The notes beneath the pieces are model-generated. The model saw only the letters and a program-made list of their open reading frames with translations. It did not search any database and had not been told where the DNA came from. Of a stretch of 64,000 bases of DNA, positions 59,028 to 64,000 are shown one piece after another. The translations under genes and the position numbers were made by a program. How positions within the stretch are numbered: the first letter of the stretch is position 1; each line of letters starts with the position of its first letter. Source of the DNA: an uncultured Actinomycetes bacterium (GTDB taxonomy: Bacteria > Actinomycetota > Actinomycetes > Nanopelagicales > Nanopelagicaceae); NCBI GenBank assembly GCA_903878415.1, contig CAIRHO010000067.1:22694-86693 (forward strand), written 5' to 3'.

Positions 59028-60389
59028 GTGGATAACCCTCAACCGACACTTCAGCTTTCCGACCTTTCAGTCGGGGAGCTCTTTCTCGATATCGGAATTG
59101 TCCTTTTCTTCATAATTCTAGGCGGCATATTTGTTGCGGCAGAGATTGCGCTGATCTCGTTACGCGATAGCCAAGTTCGACAATTAGCTCTGAAAGGCAA
59201 GCGCGGCGCAAAGGTTGCTGAACTAGCTAAGAACCCGAACCGTTTTCTGGCAGCAGTTCAAGTTGGCGTCACTTTCTGCGGATTTCTATCAGCTGCGTTG
59301 GGTGCTGAGCGGATCGGAAAATATGTAGAACCTGCACTTCAGGATATCGGAGTATCCGAAAAATATTCTGCGCTGCTTTCCCTATTACTTCTCACAATCA
59401 TAATTGCTTACATTTCACTAATTTTTGGTGAATTAGTTCCAAAACGATTAGCGCTTCATCGAACTGAATTCATAGCGCTCACTTCCGCAAATAGCGTGGA
59501 TCTAATAGCGAGATTTTTCCGTCCTATTATTTGGTTGCTCTCGCATTCGACCGATTTTGTAGTTCGACTTTTTGGGCTAGATCCAAAAGCGAAGCGTGCA
59601 GATATCTCCGAAGAAGAGTTATTGGATTTGGTATCCGGTCATGCTGCTTTAACGGATGAAGAGCGCGATATTGTGGAAGAAGTATTTAATGCAAGTGAAA
59701 CTTTAATTCACGAAATTATGGTGCCGCGCATCGAAGTAGATTTCTTAGATGCCAGCCTTTCGATATCGCAAGCAATTCGAATTGCCGTTGATAAATCGCA
59801 TTCACGGTACCCGGTAGTCAGAGGTACTAGTGATGAAGTAATTGGTTTTATCCACGTTCGAGATTTGCTAGACCCAGCTCTAAGTGGAAAAGATTTAACA
59901 ATTCTAGAGTGCGTTAGAAATGTGATTTTCTTACCTGGCACCAAAGGGGTATTGCCAGCTTTAACTGAGATGCGTGCGGGACGCCAACAAATTGCCATAG
60001 TTTTGGATGAGTACGGCGGTACAGATGGCATCGTTACTTTAGAAGACTTAGTGGAGTGCTTAATCGGGGATATCCATGATGAATATGACGTACCAGAGAG
60101 CGAGCCGCAAAATCAAAATCGCAGCGGTGATTTCGAAGTTGATGGCTTAATAACTCTAGATGACTTTAAAGATGAAACTGAAGTGGAATTACCCGAAGGG
60201 CCTTATGAAACGTTGAGCGGTTTTGTAATGCATTTCTTGGGAAGATTACCGGTAGCCAATGATGAAGTTCGAGTAAATGGCGCACGAATCACCATTTTAA
60301 CTATGGTTGGCAAACGAGCGGGGAACCTTTTGATTTCGCGGGAGAACGGACAAAGTAAAGAATTCTGGAAAGATGGGGCACATGAATAG
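59028..60389 (+). CDS. CNNM/CorC-family membrane protein with CBS pair
   Basis: 453 aa from the GTG at 59028; a TTG at 58962 would add 22 polar residues. The N-terminal DUF21 domain has about four hydrophobic segments ([32 protein letters not shown]). A CBS pair follows (about residues 200-325; [31 protein letters not shown]), then a CorC_HlyC domain ending RAGNLLIS. Such proteins are linked to Mg/Co transport or hemolysin-like activity; function here is unproven. Confidence 0.88.
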   Translation: MDNPQPTLQLSDLSVGELFLDIGIVLFFIILGGIFVAAEIALISLRDSQVRQLALKGKRGAKVAELAKNPNRFLAAVQVGVTFCGFLSAALGAERIGKYVEPALQDIGVSEKYSALLSLLLLTIIIAYISLIFGELVPKRLALHRTEFIALTSANSVDLIARFFRPIIWLLSHSTDFVVRLFGLDPKAKRADISEEELLDLVSGHAALTDEERDIVEEVFNASETLIHEIMVPRIEVDFLDASLSISQAIRIAVDKSHSRYPVVRGTSDEVIGFIHVRDLLDPALSGKDLTILECVRNVIFLPGTKGVLPALTEMRAGRQQIAIVLDEYGGTDGIVTLEDLVECLIGDIHDEYDVPESEPQNQNRSGDFEVDGLITLDDFKDETEVELPEGPYETLSGFVMHFLGRLPVANDEVRVNGARITILTMVGKRAGNLLISRENGQSKEFWKDGAHE

Positions 60390-61395
60390 CTCCCGCAACC
60401 GAGTTCTCTCTGGGATTCAGCCAACTTCTGATTCTTTTCACTTAGGAAATTATCTGGGAGCAGTCAAGCAATGGGTAGCGTTACAAGAAACACACGATGC
60501 TTTCTATTGTGTTGTGGATTTACATGCTCTAACAATTGAGACTGAACCAAAACTTTTTAGAAAGCGAACTTTGCTCGCTGCGGCGCAGTTAATAGCGCTT
60601 GGCTTAGATCCAGAACGATGCACACTTTTCATTCAATCTCATGTCTACCAACATAATCAACTTGCGTGGGTGATGGAATGCCTAACTGGATTTGGTGAAG
60701 CAAGTCGAATGACGCAGTTCAAAGATAAATCTCAAAAATCTGGTGCCGACCGAACAAATGTAGGTCTTTTTACATACCCAATTTTACAAGCTGCCGATAT
60801 TTTGCTTTACCAACCGCAGTACGTTCCAGTTGGTGAAGATCAACGCCAACATATCGAATTAACTAGAGATTTAAGTCAACGATTCAACTCTCGTTATGGT
60901 GAAACATTTGTACTGCCAGAGGCATACATAATCAAAGGATCTGCCAAAGTAAATGATCTGCAAGATCCAACTTCAAAAATGAGTAAATCTTCAGCATCGC
61001 CCACAGGTGTAATAGATATTATGGATCCTCCAGAAATTAATATTAAGAAAATTAAGAGTTCTATGACCGATGCCGAACGCGAAATTAGATTTGACGAGAA
61101 AAATAAAGCTGGAATATCGAATCTGCTAACGATTTATGCTTCCTTAACCGGTAAATCTATACCAGAGAGCGCAGCTGATTTTGCCGGCAAAGGTTACGGT
61201 GACTTTAAAGGTGCGGTAGCTGAAGTAGTTACTGAATACTTCACTCCGGTTAGAAAGCGAGCTCTGGAATTATTAGAAGATGAAGCCGGACTCATGAAAT
61301 TGCTCAAGACTGGTAGCGAAAAAGCAGAAGTTGTGGCTTCCGAAACTATGAATAAAGTTTATGACGCAATGGGAGTAGTTCCGCGTGCCAAATAA
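60382..61395 (+). CDS. trpS: tryptophanyl-tRNA synthetase
   Basis: TrpRS, 337 aa, class I synthetase. The HIGH-type motif is in [26 protein letters not shown] lies in the Rossmann core, [14 protein letters not shown] is conserved and the KMSKS motif is [10 protein letters not shown]. The ATG at 60382 follows GATGGGG; an in-frame ATG at 60373 would add three residues. Both lie inside the end of the preceding gene. It overlaps the mutase gene by 11 nt. Confidence 0.95.
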   Translation: MNSSRNRVLSGIQPTSDSFHLGNYLGAVKQWVALQETHDAFYCVVDLHALTIETEPKLFRKRTLLAAAQLIALGLDPERCTLFIQSHVYQHNQLAWVMECLTGFGEASRMTQFKDKSQKSGADRTNVGLFTYPILQAADILLYQPQYVPVGEDQRQHIELTRDLSQRFNSRYGETFVLPEAYIIKGSAKVNDLQDPTSKMSKSSASPTGVIDIMDPPEINIKKIKSSMTDAEREIRFDEKNKAGISNLLTIYASLTGKSIPESAADFAGKGYGDFKGAVAEVVTEYFTPVRKRALELLEDEAGLMKLLKTGSEKAEVVASETMNKVYDAMGVVPRAK

Positions 61396-62947
61396 AGAGT
61401 TTAAATCAGAGTCAGAAATCCCATTCTCAGATTCACCACGAAATATTCCAAGTGAAACTGCGGGAACGTATCCATATACTCGCGGCATTTATGAAACCAT
61501 GTATAAAGATAAAGCGTGGACGATGCGTCAATACGCTGGCTTTGGTAGCGCAGATGAATCAAATAAGCGCTATAAAGAATTAGTGGCTGCCGGAACTGGT
61601 GGATTATCGGTTGCATTTGATTTACCAACACAGATGGGCATGGATTCAGATGCACCATTAGCGTTAGATGAAGTTGGCAAAGTTGGTGTAGCCATCGATT
61701 CACTCTCCGACATGCGTCGGCTATTCGACGGTCTACCGCTAGATAAAATTTCAACGTCAATGACAATAAATGCACCAGCTGCAATTTTATTGCTCATGTA
61801 CCAACTAGTTGCGGAAGAACGTGGGATCTCAGGAGCGGACCTACAAGGCACAATTCAAAATGATGTTTTGAAAGAATATATTGCGCGCGGCACTTACATT
61901 TTTCCACCGAATCCATCACTTCGATTGATTACTGACATATTCAGTTATTGCCAAAAAGAATTGCCAAAATGGAACACAATTTCAATTTCGGGTTATCACA
62001 TTGGTGAGGCCGGAGCTACGCCTGTACAAGAGATCGCTTTTACTTTGAGCGATGCTATTGCGTATGTAAAAGCTGCGGTCGCCTCAGGGTTAGATGTAGA
62101 TGATTTTGCACCTCGGCTCTCATTTTTCTTTGTGTCACGTACAACACTCATCGAAGAAGTGGCGAAATTTCGAGCTGCTCGCCAAGTATGGGCTCGAATT
62201 ATGAAAGAGAAATTTGGCGCTAAATCTGAGAAATCAATGCAATTGCGGTTTCACACTCAAACCGCAGGGGTGCAATTAACAGCACAGCAACCAGAATTGA
62301 ATTTGGTTCGAGTAACAATACAAGCTTTAGCTGCAACTTTAGGTGGCACTCAATCGCTACATACAAATTCTTTTGATGAAGCTCTGGCCCTTCCTAGTGA
62401 TAAAGCTGCCCGTCTTGCGTTGCGAACCCAGCAAGTAATTGCCAATGAAACTGATATTACAAAAGTTGTAGATCCATTTGCCGGTTCATATGTTGTTGAG
62501 AATTTAACGGCAGATCTTGTTAAAGAGATTGAAAAACTTATCGAAAAGATTGAAGTAATGGGTGGGGCAGTAACTGCAATTGAGAACGGATTCCAAAAAC
62601 GCGAAATTGAAAATAGTGCATATAAAATCTCTCAGGAAATAGATAAGCGAGAGCGAATAGTTGTTGGAGTAAATGATTTTATTACTGCAAATGATGTTGC
62701 ACCAATACTTCATAAGTTGGATCCAAAAGTCGGTAATGAACAGCGGGTACGGTTGGCAGAGCATCGAGCGCAACGAAACAATAATCAAGTGATCTCTGCG
62801 CTGGCAGAGATATCAAAGGTTGCTGGCAGTACTGAGAATGTAATGCCCGCGCTAAAAGCGGCAATAAAAGTCGGAGCAACAGTTGGAGAAATCTGTGATG
62901 CGCTGCGAGCTGTATGGGGCGTATACCGATCTAGCGAAGCGTTTTAA
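61385..62947 (+). CDS. methylmalonyl-CoA mutase, catalytic subunit
   Basis: 520 aa TIM-barrel subunit without the B12 domain, which is encoded separately at 46898-47320. [55 protein letters not shown] and [15 protein letters not shown] are hallmarks. The Tyr of RQYAG and the Arg of [11 protein letters not shown], which distinguish methylmalonyl-CoA from isobutyryl-CoA mutases, are both present. It makes succinyl-CoA from methylmalonyl-CoA (or the reverse). The start is GTG, overlapping trpS by 11 nt. Confidence 0.92.
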   Translation: MPNKEFKSESEIPFSDSPRNIPSETAGTYPYTRGIYETMYKDKAWTMRQYAGFGSADESNKRYKELVAAGTGGLSVAFDLPTQMGMDSDAPLALDEVGKVGVAIDSLSDMRRLFDGLPLDKISTSMTINAPAAILLLMYQLVAEERGISGADLQGTIQNDVLKEYIARGTYIFPPNPSLRLITDIFSYCQKELPKWNTISISGYHIGEAGATPVQEIAFTLSDAIAYVKAAVASGLDVDDFAPRLSFFFVSRTTLIEEVAKFRAARQVWARIMKEKFGAKSEKSMQLRFHTQTAGVQLTAQQPELNLVRVTIQALAATLGGTQSLHTNSFDEALALPSDKAARLALRTQQVIANETDITKVVDPFAGSYVVENLTADLVKEIEKLIEKIEVMGGAVTAIENGFQKREIENSAYKISQEIDKRERIVVGVNDFITANDVAPILHKLDPKVGNEQRVRLAEHRAQRNNNQVISALAEISKVAGSTENVMPALKAAIKVGATVGEICDALRAVWGVYRSSEAF

Positions 62948-62951
62948 TAGG

Positions 62952-63974
62952 ATGAGATCGCCCGCGCTCCGAGCCCTAATTTCATTGACTCTATTCTTTT
63001 CAATTGCGATTCCAGCAAAAGTTAACAGCGCAACTAGCGCGCCTACGCCAGTAAAAATCGCAATTGCTCTCGAAGTTGGCGGAGTTGGCGATAATTCATT
63101 TAATGATGCAGTTGTGAGCGCAGTTCGAGCTGTTCAGAAAAAGTACAAAATCTCTGATTCGTATATTCGCGTTATTCCTACAGACGGAACCACAGCAGAC
63201 CGAATTGCTCGATTGAAATTCTTAGCTAAGGCTGGATATAACTTAATTATTGCCATTGGTGCAGATTATGCGACAGCTATCGATAAAATTTCAAAAGATT
63301 TTCCAGATATTCAATACGCCTTAGTAAATAGCAAATCAGTTGGGGCATTGAATGTATCTTGTTTAGTCTTTGCAGAACAGGAAGAGGCTTTCTTAGCTGG
63401 AGTAGTTGCAGCCTCTTCAAGCAAAACTTTAAAAGTTGCATTTATTAGCGATGATAGCGATCCGCAAAAGATTTTATTTAATAGTTTTAGACTTGGTGCA
63501 ATTTATGGTAACAAGAAAGTTAGAGCAATTTCAGTTCCATTTATAGACTCTCCAGTTGATTTAAATAATGCGATAAAAAATGGCGTAGATTTAATTTATT
63601 CAACACGGATAATTGATGGTCAAGTATTGGATTTAGTAGCTAAAGTAAATAGTAAGAAGAATGGGAAAGTTTGGTTAATTGCACAATCCCCAGATCAATA
63701 TTTTTTAAAGTTGCCTGCAGCTAATAAAGAAATATTAGTAACGCTAGACAAACGAATTGATCGAGCGATAGCTGATGTGATGGCGCTATCGATTTCTGGC
63801 GGATCAATTCTCGATATTGTGGATGATGAGAATTCAATTTACGGTAGAACTTACAATTTTAAGAATTCCGGCTTAACTCTGACTTATCTAAATCCCGTGA
63901 CCGCCGCCACAAAATCAAAGGTGACTCGCGCAATTTCTGAAATCAAGAGCGGCAAAGTTTCAACTCAAGGTTGA
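62952..63974 (+). CDS. BMP-family (PnrA-like) secreted binding protein
   Basis: 340 aa from the ATG at 62952. A signal peptide (about residues 1-27, ending VNSA) precedes a BMP domain: IAIALEVGGVGDNSFNDAVVSAV, NLIIAIGADYATAIDKISKDFPDIQYALVN and EEAFLAGVVAASSSKTLKVAFI. BMP proteins bind nucleosides or related ligands for ABC import. No lipobox Cys is present, and no cognate transporter is seen before the window ends. Upstream extension of the frame overlaps the mutase gene and is rejected. Confidence 0.85.
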   Translation: MRSPALRALISLTLFFSIAIPAKVNSATSAPTPVKIAIALEVGGVGDNSFNDAVVSAVRAVQKKYKISDSYIRVIPTDGTTADRIARLKFLAKAGYNLIIAIGADYATAIDKISKDFPDIQYALVNSKSVGALNVSCLVFAEQEEAFLAGVVAASSSKTLKVAFISDDSDPQKILFNSFRLGAIYGNKKVRAISVPFIDSPVDLNNAIKNGVDLIYSTRIIDGQVLDLVAKVNSKKNGKVWLIAQSPDQYFLKLPAANKEILVTLDKRIDRAIADVMALSISGGSILDIVDDENSIYGRTYNFKNSGLTLTYLNPVTAATKSKVTRAISEIKSGKVSTQG

Positions 63975-64000
63975 GTGTTTGCTAAGTTGTGATAATAAGA

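Overview
The window reads as a chromosomal housekeeping segment of a small-genome, fairly AT-rich actinobacterium. The gene order (S10-spc-alpha ribosomal clusters, then truA, rplM-rpsI, glmM-glmS, acpS, alr, tsaEB-rimI-tsaD, groESL, whiB, guaB-guaB3-guaA) is the actinobacterial one. A WhiB protein, GuaB3, a DUF6350/PerM-like gene between sucD and purN, and a DUF3017-like gene after folD support this. Low GC, very tight packing (many 1-8 nt overlaps), a trimmed IMP dehydrogenase and several leaderless-looking promoters suggest a streamlined freshwater lineage of the acI/Nanopelagicales kind; that placement is an inference. I see no tRNA, rRNA, IS element, phage gene or CRISPR array, and no gene-free stretch longer than about 170 bp.

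Layout. 1-18.1 kb: S10, spc and alpha operons (rpsJ to rplQ) with secY, adk, map, infA, rpmJ and rpoA. A two-gene aminosugar cassette (SIS-domain deaminase/isomerase plus nagA) sits between map and infA. 18.1-21.6 kb: truA, an ABC-F ATPase, rplM-rpsI. 21.6-27.0 kb: cell-wall precursor genes glmM, glmS, a PAP2 phosphatase, acpS, alr. 27.0-33.4 kb: a complete branched-chain-amino-acid-type ABC transporter (livGFHM plus binding protein) ending in a secreted alpha/beta-hydrolase. 33.5-38.1 kb: t6A/tsa genes, rimI, and CIRCE-controlled groESL. 38.1-43.9 kb: whiB divergent from a MerR-type regulator with a cobalamin-binding domain, then guaB, guaB3, guaA and a secreted cyclophilin. 43.9-52.6 kb: PIG-L deacetylase, UvrD/PcrA helicase, the B12-binding subunit of methylmalonyl-CoA mutase, sucCD, a membrane protein, purN, purH. 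52.6-57.8 kb: a secreted PhoX-like protein, folD, a small membrane protein, mdh, icd. 57.8-64 kb: an orphan sugar-ABC ATPase, a CNNM/CorC membrane protein, trpS, the catalytic subunit of methylmalonyl-CoA mutase, and a BMP-family binding protein.

How the genes work together. Most of the window makes ribosomes, RNA polymerase alpha, Sec translocase, purines and peptidoglycan precursors. The TCA-linked block (sucCD, mdh, icd) is joined to propionate/methylmalonyl-CoA metabolism by a split B12-dependent mutase. Uptake and scavenging functions (liv transporter with a secreted hydrolase, nag cassette, PhoX-like protein, BMP receptor, sugar ATPase) are slotted between conserved blocks.

The most interesting spot is 38.39-39.40 kb. 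A CarH/LitR-like regulator carries the W-x9-E-H signature and a downstream His at nearly the spacing of known B12 photoreceptors. It is divergent from whiB, whose leaderless promoter is covered from -35 to -10 by an inverted repeat. This suggests a B12- and possibly light-dependent switch acting on a WhiB regulator.
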